A stretch of 64,000 nt of DNA from Bacillota bacterium (GTDB taxonomy: Bacteria > Bacillota > Sulfobacillia > Sulfobacillales > Sulfobacillaceae). The stretch is taken from contig JAJZAN010000005.1 in assembly GCA_021799435.1 (NCBI GenBank), forward strand, positions 20,042-84,041, read 5' to 3'. Each line of letters opens with the position of its first letter. Within the stretch, counting starts at the first letter, position 1. Position numbers and translations under genes: made by a program. Under the pieces are notes generated by a model, which saw only the letters and a list, made by a program, of their open reading frames with translations, was not told the origin of the DNA and made no database searches. Below, piece after piece: positions 7,986 to 16,879 of the stretch.

Positions 7986-8799
7986 GGGCGTCGGTATGCT
8001 GGATCCAGTCACTCCAACTGCCCGGATACAGGAGCGGCTCGCTGCCCAGCAAACGCAGGGCCAAGACATTCACGCAGGCGGATACGCCCGAGCCACAGTA
8101 GACCATGGGGTCCTTCTCCGCCACAGAAGGGAACACCTCGCGAAGCTCGGTGGTAGATCGATACGTTCCGTCAGCGTTCAGAACCTGGCTGTACGGAACG
8201 TTAACAGCCCCCGGGATGTGTCCGCCAACCCGGTCGATTGGCTCTTGGGCACCCGAATAGCGTTCCCGGGCTCGGGAGTCGATTAGCGGCCACTCGTCTC
8301 GCAGAGTGGCTATGGTTTGATAGTCGGCGGTCATGCGGGGATCGGCATGAGACTGGAATCGCCCAGCTTTGGGATTGGGTATCGCGGTGCTGACCTGCCC
8401 GCCATTGGCAACCCAGGCGCCATAGCCTCCGTCCAGAACGGAGACCTTGTCATGACCGTAGAACTGCAAAAGCCACCAGCAACGCGCCGCACCGGCGGCA
8501 TCGTCGTCGTAGCAGACCACATAGCTCTCCGGACCGACACCGAGTCGAGTCATCAGTGCGGTAAAGGCCTCGGGCCCGGGCAGGGGATGCCTTCCCCCAA
8601 AGTCTCCCGGCGGACTTGAGAGGTCTGTGTTTAAATCTACCCGGCGTGCGCCTGGAATGTGGCCCTCGGCATAGACACGAGCCCCGTACTGGGCATCGGT
8701 CAAGCGCCATCGGCAATCCAGAATCACGACTTCGGGGTCATCGACGCGGTCCTGGAGCCAATTTGCGGATATGAGTGCGGCAACATCACTAAACGGCAC
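7963..8799 (-). CDS. sulfurtransferase, 3-mercaptopyruvate / thiosulfate type (two rhodanese domains)
   Basis: Start set at GTG 8799, eight bases after GGAGGAGG; the track start adds 93 residues of unlikely sequence. The 278-residue protein has two rhodanese domains: an inactive one (ILDCRWRLTDAQYGARVYAEGHIPGA) and a catalytic one with the loop VYCGSGVSACV. CGSGV(T/S)A is the loop of mercaptopyruvate sulfurtransferases, while thiosulfate rhodaneses usually have CRxGxx, so the former is favoured. It moves sulfane sulfur to thiols or cyanide in the cytoplasm. Convergent with the PAP2 gene. Confidence 0.85.
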   Translation of the reverse strand: MPFSDVAALISANWLQDRVDDPEVVILDCRWRLTDAQYGARVYAEGHIPGARRVDLNTDLSSPPGDFGGRHPLPGPEAFTALMTRLGVGPESYVVCYDDDAAGAARCWWLLQFYGHDKVSVLDGGYGAWVANGGQVSTAIPNPKAGRFQSHADPRMTADYQTIATLRDEWPLIDSRARERYSGAQEPIDRVGGHIPGAVNVPYSQVLNADGTYRSTTELREVFPSVAEKDPMVYCGSGVSACVNVLALRLLGSEPLLYPGSWSDWIQHTDAPIARGDS

Positions 8800-8980
8800 A
8801 GGGAATCCTCCTCCTTCATCCTCTCCGTTCAGTGTATCCGGGGTATGGGTAGGCCGCAAGAGCGCCTGCGCGTCCTTATTGGATTGCTGCCTCAGAGTGT
8901 GATCCGGTCTTGGATTGTTGCTCGGTTGAGCCGAAGAGGACGGGGGTGGTCCCTTAAGAATTGGCCCGGAGTCGCGGCGC

Positions 8981-9499
8981 TTAAGAGCCGTCCGCAGGTG
9001 GCTCCTGGGTCTGCTCCTGGCGCGAGTGGTGGCTCTGGCTCGATGAGGAGGAGGACTCGATGATGCCCAACTTACCATCTATCTCCAACTGGGCCATCTT
9101 CACGTCCCGGTAGCGGTTGACCTTAAGCTCCCGGAGCCGCATGTCCAAGTCCTCCCGGGCCATGCCCGCCTTACCGAGCTCACGGGTGAGTACGTGACCA
9201 TCCTTGACAATGACCCGGGGATGTCCAAGAAGCCACGGACGCGCACTCGGCATCCGCACGGAGAACTGCCCCACAATCCAAGACAGCACCGCAAAGGATG
9301 CGACCACCAGAACGCCGGCGTCCAACGGAACGCTCCGGGTGAGCGATACCGATCCTGCCACGGTGCCATAGGTTATGGCGGCGACTTTGTCCAGGGGCGT
9401 GAGTTCGGCCATGGTGCGCTTACCCAGCAGGCGAAAGGCCAGCAACACTGACAGAAACATGACAAATGACCGATAGAACATGGGCAACGCTAAATGCAT
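8981..9499 (-). CDS. DUF421 (YetF/YcaP-like) membrane protein
   Basis: Start set at ATG 9499 after AGGAGGGACGGGA; 172 residues. Three N-terminal membrane helices are followed by a soluble domain. The segment RLLGKRTMAELTPLDKVAAITYGTVAGS is the hallmark of DUF421, and the later ARPWLLGHPRVIVKDGHV fits the YetF domain. A serine- and glutamine-rich C-terminal tail ends the protein. The function of the family is not established; some members are spore-linked in Bacillus. Transcribed divergently from the enoyl-CoA hydratase operon. Confidence 0.82.
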   Translation of the reverse strand: MHLALPMFYRSFVMFLSVLLAFRLLGKRTMAELTPLDKVAAITYGTVAGSVSLTRSVPLDAGVLVVASFAVLSWIVGQFSVRMPSARPWLLGHPRVIVKDGHVLTRELGKAGMAREDLDMRLRELKVNRYRDVKMAQLEIDGKLGIIESSSSSSQSHHSRQEQTQEPPADGS

Positions 9500-9660
9500 T
9501 CCCGTCCCTCCTGATATGATAGCGTTTGGCAGTTCCTGGTTGGTTTTCCCAACTGAGGGAGGAATTATCCGGGTTCTGGCGAATAGCGAGGTGATGAGGA
9601 TCGACCAGGGTCGATGCCTCGCGCCCCCAGGGCGACATGGGGTTGGAGGAGGAAGATTTG

Positions 9661-10455
9661 GTGACATTCCAAGACATTGTGGCAGAGTCCCAAGGGGCTC
9701 TGCTGACTATTTCGTTGAATCGACCCGAGGCCTTGAACGCCTTGACCGCCAGGTTGCGTCAAGAGCTCTTGCAGGCACTTCGGGGTGCGGATCGCAACCC
9801 CGAGCTGCGGGTCGTCGTGATCCGTGGCCATGGCCGTGCATTTTCCGTCGGACAAGACCTAAAAGAGATGACGGAGTATTACGAAGCGCATGGCCCCCGA
9901 CTCGGCAAGCTGGTGCAAGACGAGTACATACCCATTGTGCAAGCCTTGCGGAACCTGTCCAAACCGACGGTCGCAGTATTGGAAGGCGCGGCCGTGGGCG
10001 GCGGCATGGCATTAGCCCTCGCTGCCGATTTCCGGGTTATTTCTACACGCGCGCAGATGGTGCCCGGATTCGTGAATGTGGGATTGGCTCCTGACACCGG
10101 CACGGCGTTCTTGTTAGGGCGCTCCATTGGCTATGCGCGGGCCTTATCGGTGTGTTTGACGGGGCAACCCATCAAGGCCGCCCAGTTGGTGGAGTGGGGC
10201 TTGGCGGCTTCCGCTCACGACAGCGCCGAGTCCTTGAATGAGGAACTGGCGCAGTTGACCGACAAGCTTTCGCACGGTCCCACCAAGGCGTACGCCGTCA
10301 TTCGCCGGCTGTTCGATCAATCGGCTCACCTGCCGCTCGAGGCTGTGCTCGGCTTGGAGCGGGACGCTCAAGAGGAGCTCGCCCAAACCCAGGATCACCA
10401 GTCCTCGATTGCAGCCTTTCTGGCTAAACAAACCCCCGAGTTTCACGGTCAATAG
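9661..10455 (+). CDS. enoyl-CoA hydratase/isomerase
   Basis: Start set at GTG 9661 because GGAGGAGGAAG lies just upstream, inside the track's longer version; 264 residues, the normal crotonase length. VVIRGHGRAFSVGQDLKEM and AVLEGAAVGGGMALALAADF form the two halves of the CoA-binding oxyanion hole. The glutamates typical of hydratases are not both obvious, so isomerase or C-C hydrolase chemistry is possible. It heads the 9.7-18.8 kb operon; its place next to an IpdA/IpdB-like pair recalls echA20 of the actinobacterial steroid C/D-ring pathway. Confidence 0.85.
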   Translation: MTFQDIVAESQGALLTISLNRPEALNALTARLRQELLQALRGADRNPELRVVVIRGHGRAFSVGQDLKEMTEYYEAHGPRLGKLVQDEYIPIVQALRNLSKPTVAVLEGAAVGGGMALALAADFRVISTRAQMVPGFVNVGLAPDTGTAFLLGRSIGYARALSVCLTGQPIKAAQLVEWGLAASAHDSAESLNEELAQLTDKLSHGPTKAYAVIRRLFDQSAHLPLEAVLGLERDAQEELAQTQDHQSSIAAFLAKQTPEFHGQ

Positions 10456-10484
10456 CGACCAACGCTCAAAAGGAGGAACAGAGA

Positions 10485-11276
10485 ATGTCCAAAACCATGC
10501 TGCCAGAGGGGACGTTGGCTGGGCAGACTGCCGTTATTACAGGTGGAGGGAGTGGAATCGGGTTCGGTATTGCCCGCGAGTTGGGGCGCCTTGGCGCCAC
10601 CGTTGTGTTGGCGGGCCGCAAGGCTGATAAGTTGGAAGCGGCTGCAGCCGAACTCGGCCGCGACGACATGACGGCTCTGGCTCTCCCCACTGATATCCGA
10701 GACCCCGGTCAGGTGGAGAACCTCATGGAGCAGACCGTCGAACGAACCGGCAGGTTGGACATGCTGGTGAACTCGGCGGCTGGCAACTTTATCGTTGACA
10801 GCGACAAATTGTCCGTCAATGGCTGGAACGCAGTGGTGAATACCGTGCTGCACGGAACTTTTTATTGTACCCGAGCCGCTGGGCTCAAGATGATGGACTT
10901 GGGACACGGGGGCCGCATCCTGTCGATTGTGGCCAGCTACGCCTGGACGGGCGGACCCCGGACGGTCCACTCGGTCGCAGCCAAGGCCGGCGTTGTGGCC
11001 ATGACCCGGACACTGGCAGTGGAGTGGGCGCAGCACGGAATTCGAGTCAACGCCATTTGCCCCGGTCCGACCGACACCGAGGGTGCGCGGCCGCTTTGGG
11101 CAGATCCGGCAGAAGAAGCCCGGCTCACGCAAAAAATCCCGGTCGGGCGGTTTGGCAGTGTCGAGGAAATGGGCCAGGCGGCCAGCTACCTGCTCTCGCC
11201 CTACGCGGATTTTGTTAATGGGGAAGTGTTTGTCATTGATGGTGGCGAATGGTTGGGCAAGGGTTTGACGTCTTAG
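10485..11276 (+). CDS. short-chain dehydrogenase, 2,4-dienoyl-CoA-reductase-like
   Basis: 263 residues with the Rossmann glycine motif TGGGSGIG and the NSAAGNF motif typical of 2,4-dienoyl-CoA reductases. In place of the YxxxK active site it has SVAAKAG, as in animal DECR proteins, where serine takes that place and a tyrosine elsewhere acts. C-terminal NGEVFVIDGGEWLGKG also fits. The enzyme would use NADPH to remove a double bond, or oxidise a ring hydroxyl, on an acyl-CoA. Strong ribosome binding site AAAAGGAGG. A paralogue lies at 15230. Confidence 0.82.
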   Translation: MSKTMLPEGTLAGQTAVITGGGSGIGFGIARELGRLGATVVLAGRKADKLEAAAAELGRDDMTALALPTDIRDPGQVENLMEQTVERTGRLDMLVNSAAGNFIVDSDKLSVNGWNAVVNTVLHGTFYCTRAAGLKMMDLGHGGRILSIVASYAWTGGPRTVHSVAAKAGVVAMTRTLAVEWAQHGIRVNAICPGPTDTEGARPLWADPAEEARLTQKIPVGRFGSVEEMGQAASYLLSPYADFVNGEVFVIDGGEWLGKGLTS

Positions 11277-11295
11277 GAAGAGGGGAGAGCTGTCT

Positions 11296-12159
11296 ATGGA
11301 CAAGCGGATGAGTATAGACGAGGTGGTGGACCGCATTCCCAGCGGGGGCTTAATCGCCATTGGCGGGTCCTCGATCTCACGGAAGCCCATGGCCTTGGTA
11401 CGGGCCTTGGCCCGCAGCGATAAGCGCGACTTGCGGATTATCGTGGATGTGGGCGGGCCGGACGTAGACCTGTTGTTGGGCACAGGACGCGTGGGCGAGG
11501 TCATCTATGCCTTTGTGGGTTTCGAGGTGTTGGGCCTGGCCCCGCATTTCCGTCGTGCCCGGCAGAGTCAGACCGTCCGGTTCCAAGAATGGACGGAGTA
11601 CACTGTCATGGCGGGGCTGGACGCGGCTATCAAACGAGTACCGTTCATGCCCACCCATGCCACTCTGGGCACGGACGTACTCCGGGTCAATCCCTCATTC
11701 AAGGAAATCCGTGATCCGTTTACGGAGCAGCCGATCGTGGCGGTTCCAGCGTTGAAGCCGGATGTAGCCCTGATTCATGTGAATTACGCGGACATCCAAG
11801 GCAACGGAGTGATCTTAGGTGATGGCCACGTGGACGTACTCTGCGCCAAAGCGGCCAAGGATACCTACATGTCGTGTGAGCGCCTCTTATCTTCTGAAGA
11901 GTTGCAGCGCTTCGGACGAGACGTACAGATCCTGCGGGTGTACTCCCGCGGAGTCGTCGAAGCCCCTTGGGGGGCGCACCCGACAGGCTGTGCACCAGAC
12001 TATCGGACAGACGTGCGGCACCTGCAGGACTATCTCCGGGCCTCTGCCTCGGAGGAAGGCTGGCATCAGTACGAAAGCGAGTTTGTCACGGTGGACCACC
12101 GGCAGTACTTGGAAAACCATGGTGGCGCGGAAGAACTGGTGTCGCGCCTGAAGGTCTAG
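11296..12159 (+). CDS. CoA-transferase-fold protein, alpha subunit, IpdA-like
   Basis: 287 residues. The segment RKPMALVRALARSDKRDL, followed by VGGPDVDLLLGTGRV, closely resembles what I recall of mycobacterial IpdA, the alpha subunit of the IpdAB ring-opening hydrolase of steroid C/D-ring breakdown, rather than typical glutaconate CoA-transferase A. Later segments VALIHVNYADIQGNG and GVVEAPWGAHPTGC also fit. An acidic pair (E98, E101) sits about where IpdA has its catalytic glutamate, by recalled alignment only. It would form a heterotetramer with the next gene product. Simple glutaconate/3-oxoacid CoA-transferase activity is the alternative. Confidence 0.78.
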   Translation: MDKRMSIDEVVDRIPSGGLIAIGGSSISRKPMALVRALARSDKRDLRIIVDVGGPDVDLLLGTGRVGEVIYAFVGFEVLGLAPHFRRARQSQTVRFQEWTEYTVMAGLDAAIKRVPFMPTHATLGTDVLRVNPSFKEIRDPFTEQPIVAVPALKPDVALIHVNYADIQGNGVILGDGHVDVLCAKAAKDTYMSCERLLSSEELQRFGRDVQILRVYSRGVVEAPWGAHPTGCAPDYRTDVRHLQDYLRASASEEGWHQYESEFVTVDHRQYLENHGGAEELVSRLKV

Positions 12160-12182
12160 CGGAGCCATAAGGAGGGATACCC

Positions 12183-13046
12183 ATGCCGATTGACCCACAA
12201 TTGAATGTCGATGAAGTCATCATCACGACTATGGCGCGGCAGTTGTCGGGAGAGATGCTGGTGAGCTCGGTCACCGCATTTGGTTCTCTGGCGGCGCACT
12301 TGGCCAAGCGGCGCTATGCGCCGGACCTGGCGGTCCTGTCTACACCGGAATCGGGAATGGACGTCACCCCGATGCCGACTTTGACTCTAGGGCAATTTCT
12401 GACGGATGTACAACAGGGAATCCCATTGACGATGGAAGACATCTTTGATGCCATCTTTACAGACCATTTCCGTATCTGGATTAATCCGTCGCAGATTGAT
12501 CAGTACGGCAACACCAACATTACCTGCATTGGGGATTGGTACCGCCCCAAAGTGGCCCTGGTCGGTGCGCGAGGCATACCCGAGGATACCTCCCACCTCT
12601 CGGAGACCTTCTACTACATTCTGAACCACTCCCCGCGGGCCGTCGTAGCCCGAGTGGACTTCAAGAGCGGGGCCGGGAACGGGGAGAGCCGCCATGGTTT
12701 AGACTCCCACGGGGCCCCAAGTGTTTTGGTAACGGACCTGGGCGTGTTCGACTTTACGGGTCCCGACGGCACCATGGCGGTCCGGAGCCTGCACCCGGGG
12801 GTAACGGTGGAGGAAGTGCAACAGCGCACCGGGTTTCCTGTTTATGTGCCGGGCGGTGAGATTCCCTTAACGGAACTGCCGAGCCCCGAGGATGTGCGTA
12901 TTATCCGTGACGCCGACCCGCTCGAGGTGCGGAAGTTGGAACTCATGTCCGGTCCCGAGGCAGCCGAGAAGTTTGTGGCTATCTACGAGCGCGAGCGGCA
13001 AGCGCTCCATGCCACCTATCCGCGTGTGGGGAAGTTTGGCCGATGA
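12183..13046 (+). CDS. CoA-transferase-fold protein, beta subunit, IpdB-like
   Basis: 287 residues, 23 bases after its partner with ribosome binding site AAGGAGG. The run LGVFDFTGPDGTMAVRSLHP with GVTVEEVQQRTGFPV is very like IpdB and related ketoacid CoA-transferase beta chains, and NPSQIDQYGNTNITCIGDW is the conserved central motif. A PESGMD segment lies near the position where true transferases carry the ESG catalytic glutamate, so transferase activity cannot be excluded. ATGA overlap with the following SDR gene shows translational coupling. Confidence 0.78.
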   Translation: MPIDPQLNVDEVIITTMARQLSGEMLVSSVTAFGSLAAHLAKRRYAPDLAVLSTPESGMDVTPMPTLTLGQFLTDVQQGIPLTMEDIFDAIFTDHFRIWINPSQIDQYGNTNITCIGDWYRPKVALVGARGIPEDTSHLSETFYYILNHSPRAVVARVDFKSGAGNGESRHGLDSHGAPSVLVTDLGVFDFTGPDGTMAVRSLHPGVTVEEVQQRTGFPVYVPGGEIPLTELPSPEDVRIIRDADPLEVRKLELMSGPEAAEKFVAIYERERQALHATYPRVGKFGR

Positions 13047-13792
13047 GCGTGGCCGGAAAGACCGTTCTGATTACGGGTGGCGCGCGCGGCATCGGACAGG
13101 CCGTCGCAGAAGGAGCGCTGCAGGAGGGTGCCCGGGTGGCCATCTGGTCGCTGAATCCAGCGAGTGTGGAGCAGGCACGCGGCGCCATGCCGACTTTGGC
13201 TTGGGCAGACGCTGTCGATGTCGGGGACCGCGCGGCGGTGTCTCAGGGGTTCCGGCGTGTGGAAGAGCACGTAGGACCGGTGGACGTACTTGTTAACAAC
13301 GCCGGCTACACGTTGACCTCCCGGTTTATGGAGGAAGACGAGTCCTATTGGCGTCGGGTGGTCGATACCAACTTCTGGGGTGTGATCTACACGATCCGGG
13401 AGGCCCTGACCAGCATGCTGGAAAGACAGACCGGCAGCATCGTGAATGTGGTGTCCGACGCGGGGCGAGTCGGGATGGGCGGCGAATCGGTGTACGCTGG
13501 AGCCAAGGGAGGTGTCGTGGCGTTTTCTAAGTCCATCGCCCAAGAAACTGCCAAGGCCGGCGTCCGGGTTAACTGCGTGGCCCCAGGTCCGACCCGCACG
13601 CGGATTCTGGAAAGCAACACGGAGGATGGGGACGCGGAAAAGCTCATCGACAAGATGATCAGACGAATCCCCTTGCGCCGCATTGCGGAGCCCAGCGAGG
13701 TGGCGGCGGCCGTGCTGTTTCTGGCAGGATCGGGTGCGTCGCATATCACCGGCCAAGTCTTGTCCGTGTCCGGTGGGCTGACTATGGTATGA
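13043..13792 (+). CDS. short-chain dehydrogenase/reductase, FabG-like
   Basis: 249 residues with TGGARGIG cofactor motif, NNAGYT, and the catalytic YAGAKGG (YxxxK). Length and layout match 3-oxoacyl-(ACP/CoA) reductases and hydroxyacyl-CoA dehydrogenases. Start overlaps the IpdB-like stop by four bases and its own stop overlaps the NUDIX start. In this context it probably oxidises a hydroxyacyl-CoA intermediate. Confidence 0.85.
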   Translation: MSVAGKTVLITGGARGIGQAVAEGALQEGARVAIWSLNPASVEQARGAMPTLAWADAVDVGDRAAVSQGFRRVEEHVGPVDVLVNNAGYTLTSRFMEEDESYWRRVVDTNFWGVIYTIREALTSMLERQTGSIVNVVSDAGRVGMGGESVYAGAKGGVVAFSKSIAQETAKAGVRVNCVAPGPTRTRILESNTEDGDAEKLIDKMIRRIPLRRIAEPSEVAAAVLFLAGSGASHITGQVLSVSGGLTMV

Positions 13793-14385
13793 TCCGCCGT
13801 CTGGCCGGGGCGTTGCTGCTGACCTTAGCTGGCGCCCCCAGCCCCACGGTTCTCATGATTCAACGGCCACGGTCCATGCGTCACTTCCCGGGGGTCTGGA
13901 GTTTTCCGGGCGGTCTGGTCGAGGCAAGCGACCGGGGGGGGCGAGAGTGGGTGAGTCCCGCCGACACAGGGACGTCGCTCTGCCTCTCCACGGAGAGTTA
14001 CCTCCACCGTTGGGATCTCAGCGCGCCGCCCATTCATGCGTGGTTGCCGCCCGATGATCCAGGTGCCGTTGAAACGGCGGCTCGTGCGGCGTGGCGCGAG
14101 GTCCAGGAAGAATTAGGACCCGACATCAGTTCCGTTGTGGCGGAAGAGCGCCGCATGCGGTATCTAGGGCGGCTGTCTCCACCACCAAGCGTCGAGTTTG
14201 GATTCGACACCCGATTTTTTGCCTTGGCGGTGCGGCCGTTTCGTATCGTTCCCGAGCCGGCTGAGGTTGCCCAAGCGTGCTGGCTTCGCGTTTCGGCGGT
14301 GCTCGAGGGAGGGCTGGAAATGGCGAAGCCTACGCAGTATGTTTTGGAGCGCCTCGAGGATTGTCTCCGGTCCCAGAAAGCATAG
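13789..14385 (+). CDS. NUDIX hydrolase with interrupted Nudix box, NUDT19/RP2-like
   Basis: 198 residues. The Nudix box is split: PGGLVEAS supplies the first half and WREVQEELG the second, with about 55 residues between them. Vertebrate NUDT19 (RP2) CoA diphosphatases are known for an insertion at this spot, so this is probably a CoA or acyl-CoA diphosphatase. SFPGG and RRPxxM-like N-terminal features (IQRPRSMRHFPGVW) agree. Placed within an acyl-CoA operon, it may control CoA thioester levels. Coupled by ATGA to the SDR upstream. Confidence 0.78.
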   Translation: MIRRLAGALLLTLAGAPSPTVLMIQRPRSMRHFPGVWSFPGGLVEASDRGGREWVSPADTGTSLCLSTESYLHRWDLSAPPIHAWLPPDDPGAVETAARAAWREVQEELGPDISSVVAEERRMRYLGRLSPPPSVEFGFDTRFFALAVRPFRIVPEPAEVAQACWLRVSAVLEGGLEMAKPTQYVLERLEDCLRSQKA

Positions 14386-14400
14386 ATGAGGGGGCACCGC

Positions 14401-15243
14401 ATGCTACAGGTATCCAACACCGTGTATCTCTCCGAGGTCCCGAGCGTTACATTGCCGCCATATCATACGACCAACGCGTATTGGATTTTAGATCTGGGCC
14501 GCGCCGTGCTGGTCGATCCCGGCGACGGACAGGAGGCTTCTATCGATATTCTCGAGCGGGACTGGGAGAGTTTAGGACGTCCCGTGGTAGAAGCGGTCTA
14601 CTGCACCCATTACCACCTCGACCATAGCGGCGGTGCGCGCAAGGCGGGTGACGCTTTTCAGGCCCCCATTTACCTCTCCCGCGATGACCAGGCGTGTTTA
14701 AGAGACCACGGCGGAGATCCCACAGGGTTTCAAACGCTTAGTCCGGGCCGGATTTCTGTGGGCGGGATGGACGTGGAGATTCTCGCCGCGCCGGGCCACA
14801 CTCCGGGCCAGATGAACTTGTGGCTTCCGGATGATCGGGGGCTCCTGGCGGGGGATAACGTCTTAGGCAATACCACGGTCGTCATTGTACCGCCTGATGG
14901 CCACTTGGGTCAGTATCTGCACTCGCTAAAGCATCTCGAGAGTCTGGAACTCGCATGGATTGGCCCTGGACATGGCGGCATTGTGCGCCATCCCGGGGCC
15001 TATCTGGCGCAATACATTGCGCACCGCGAGGAGCGTAATCAGCAAATTCTGGCCCTTTTATCGTCGGACTGGCACACGCCTCGCGCCATCGCGGAGGATG
15101 TATACCGTGGTAAGCTCAGTGATGCGGAGATGTCTATGGGAGAATGGATGGTGCGAGGTCACTTGGCGTGGTTCCTCGAGCAAGGCTGGATCGAAGAACG
15201 CGAGGGACAGTACAGAAAGGTTGGAGCGCATGATTTTTCGTGA
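14401..15243 (+). CDS. MBL-fold hydrolase, LACTB2-like
   Basis: Start set at ATG 14401 (GAGGGGG six bases upstream) rather than 14386; 280 residues. The metallo-beta-lactamase metal motif is CTHYHLDHSGG (HxHxDH), with further ligands in APGHTPGQMN, LLAGDNVL and GPGHGG. Residues about 205-280 form a winged-helix tail (RNQQILALLSSDWHTPRAIAEDVY) as in LACTB2-type proteins. Such proteins include endoribonucleases and thioesterases. Operon context favours thioester or ester hydrolysis but this is inference. Overlaps the next gene by 14 bases. Confidence 0.8.
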   Translation: MLQVSNTVYLSEVPSVTLPPYHTTNAYWILDLGRAVLVDPGDGQEASIDILERDWESLGRPVVEAVYCTHYHLDHSGGARKAGDAFQAPIYLSRDDQACLRDHGGDPTGFQTLSPGRISVGGMDVEILAAPGHTPGQMNLWLPDDRGLLAGDNVLGNTTVVIVPPDGHLGQYLHSLKHLESLELAWIGPGHGGIVRHPGAYLAQYIAHREERNQQILALLSSDWHTPRAIAEDVYRGKLSDAEMSMGEWMVRGHLAWFLEQGWIEEREGQYRKVGAHDFS

Positions 15244-16081
15244 CGATTTGTTGCAGGACAAGATCGTGCTTATCACCGGGGGCGGCACAGGACTGGGGCG
15301 GGCGATGGCCGAATCGTTCGGCCATTTGGGCGCATCGCTGGCTCTTGTGGGGCGCCGTCTTGAGGTTCTCAAAGAGGCTCAACGGGACCTGGAGTCGCAA
15401 GGGATCCCGACCTTTATTCACTCACTGGACATTCGGGATGCCGAGGCGGTTGAACGCGCCATGGACGCTATCGAGGGCCATTATGGCCGGTTGGACGTCT
15501 TGGTCAACAACGCGGCCGGCAACTTTATCAGCCCCACCGAGCGTCTCTCCCCCAGAGCCGTGGATGCCGTTGTCAACATCGTGTTGCATGGGACTCTATA
15601 CTGCACCTTGGCTGCCGGCAAACGCTGGATCGCTAACGGCACCGGCGGGACGGTATTGAATATTGTCACCACCTATGCATGGACCGGTTCCGGCTACGTG
15701 GTGCCCTCGGCCGTGGCGAAAGCGGGGGTGCTGGCCATGACGCGCTCGCTGGCGGTGGAATGGGCCCCCCATCACATCCGCCAGGTCGCCATTGCCCCGG
15801 GACCGTTTCCTACCGAAGGCGCCTGGTCGCGGTTGATGCCCACCCCTGAGATGGCTGAGGCAGTCGTCAACCGCGTGCCGATGAAGCGCGTGGGAAGACC
15901 GGAAGAACTAACGAGCTTGGCAGCCTATCTGATTTCTGATGCAGCAGACTACATTAACGGCGAAGTGGTCACCATTGATGGCGGCGAATGGCTGAACGGA
16001 GCGGGTCAGTTCAACGCATTGGACCGCGTCACGCCCGAGCAGTGGGACATGGTACGGGCCATGATGCCAAAGAAGTCGTAA
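15230..16081 (+). CDS. 2,4-dienoyl-CoA reductase, mitochondrial DECR1-like SDR
   Basis: Start set at ATG 15230 (GGAG just upstream); the track start at 14960 is a shadow of the MBL gene. 283 residues. NNAAGNFISPTERLSP, SGYVVPSAVAKAGVLAM and GQFNALDRVTPEQWDMV match animal mitochondrial DECR1 almost motif for motif, including SxxxK in place of YxxxK and the C-terminal QWD segment. Predicted to reduce 2,4-dienoyl-CoA with NADPH during unsaturated acyl-CoA breakdown. Paralogue of the gene at 10485. Confidence 0.88.
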   Translation: MIFRDDLLQDKIVLITGGGTGLGRAMAESFGHLGASLALVGRRLEVLKEAQRDLESQGIPTFIHSLDIRDAEAVERAMDAIEGHYGRLDVLVNNAAGNFISPTERLSPRAVDAVVNIVLHGTLYCTLAAGKRWIANGTGGTVLNIVTTYAWTGSGYVVPSAVAKAGVLAMTRSLAVEWAPHHIRQVAIAPGPFPTEGAWSRLMPTPEMAEAVVNRVPMKRVGRPEELTSLAAYLISDAADYINGEVVTIDGGEWLNGAGQFNALDRVTPEQWDMVRAMMPKKS

Positions 16082-16082
16082 T

Positions 16083-16820
16083 ATGTCGGATCCAGCCTGG
16101 GCCTTGGCGCTGACCCTGGCCGGTCTGGCAGCCTCCACCAGCAATGGAGCGGTCGGCATCGGTGGCGGACTTTTGGTCATGCCGCTGTTGGCCTTATGGT
16201 TTCCTCCCCAGCAGGTGGTGGCCTACACCGTTCCCATGTTTTTCGTGAGTACGTTGGTGACAGGCTGGCGGTATCGCCGCGACATTCACTGGCGAACCTT
16301 TTTCAGCCTCACACCCGGCGTCCTGGCAGGAATCGTGGTCGGCGCACACTTTCTCTCCACCGCCCCCTCTGTTATTATCCGAGCCATTATGGGCGGGATT
16401 GCGCTCCTGTTTGGGACTCAGGAAGTCATTCGGCTCATCACGCACCGCACCCTCGCGGCACCGCCGGTATGGGTCAGCGTGCCGTTGACACTGGCAGCGG
16501 GTGTCGCGAGCGCTTTGACAAACATCGGCGGGACTGTCGTGTCGTTGGCGATGATTGGGCAGAACATGGGTCCCCGGTTGTTTGTGGGAACCTTGACGGC
16601 AGTGATGATCAGCATGTCGGCCTTAAAATTGGGGCTTTTCTCGGCCGGCGGCCTCTTGACTTGGCACGGCGCAGTACTGGCGATTCCGTCGATACCAGCC
16701 AGCATTGTGGGTAGCCGCATGGGAAGGTGGCTGAACGGCCGACTGTCCCCAGACGTGTTCCGGTGGATGTTGCTCGCCATTATCGTGGCGTCGGCGCTGC
16801 TGCTGGTGCTTCGCCATTAG
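16083..16820 (+). CDS. TauE/SafE (TSUP) family membrane permease
   Basis: 245 residues with about eight hydrophobic helices and the repeated glycine-rich motifs SNGAVGIGGGLLVMPLL and ASALTNIGGTVVSLAMIG that mark the TSUP family. These proteins move sulfite, sulfonates or organic anions across the membrane. The start is two bases after the DECR-like stop. In this operon it may carry the organic acid that the enzymes degrade, or a sulfur anion. Confidence 0.82.
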   Translation: MSDPAWALALTLAGLAASTSNGAVGIGGGLLVMPLLALWFPPQQVVAYTVPMFFVSTLVTGWRYRRDIHWRTFFSLTPGVLAGIVVGAHFLSTAPSVIIRAIMGGIALLFGTQEVIRLITHRTLAAPPVWVSVPLTLAAGVASALTNIGGTVVSLAMIGQNMGPRLFVGTLTAVMISMSALKLGLFSAGGLLTWHGAVLAIPSIPASIVGSRMGRWLNGRLSPDVFRWMLLAIIVASALLLVLRH

Positions 16821-16879
16821 AGCAGGATTCCCTCACCTAGGGAGAGAATGGATCGGCTGATAGGAAAGGAGGAATGCGG

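Noticed and set aside
12183-13046. Assigning the CoA-transferase-fold pair firmly as glutaconate CoA-transferase
   Set aside because: Sequence segments fit IpdAB better from memory, and only a search or alignment could decide; left as IpdAB-like.
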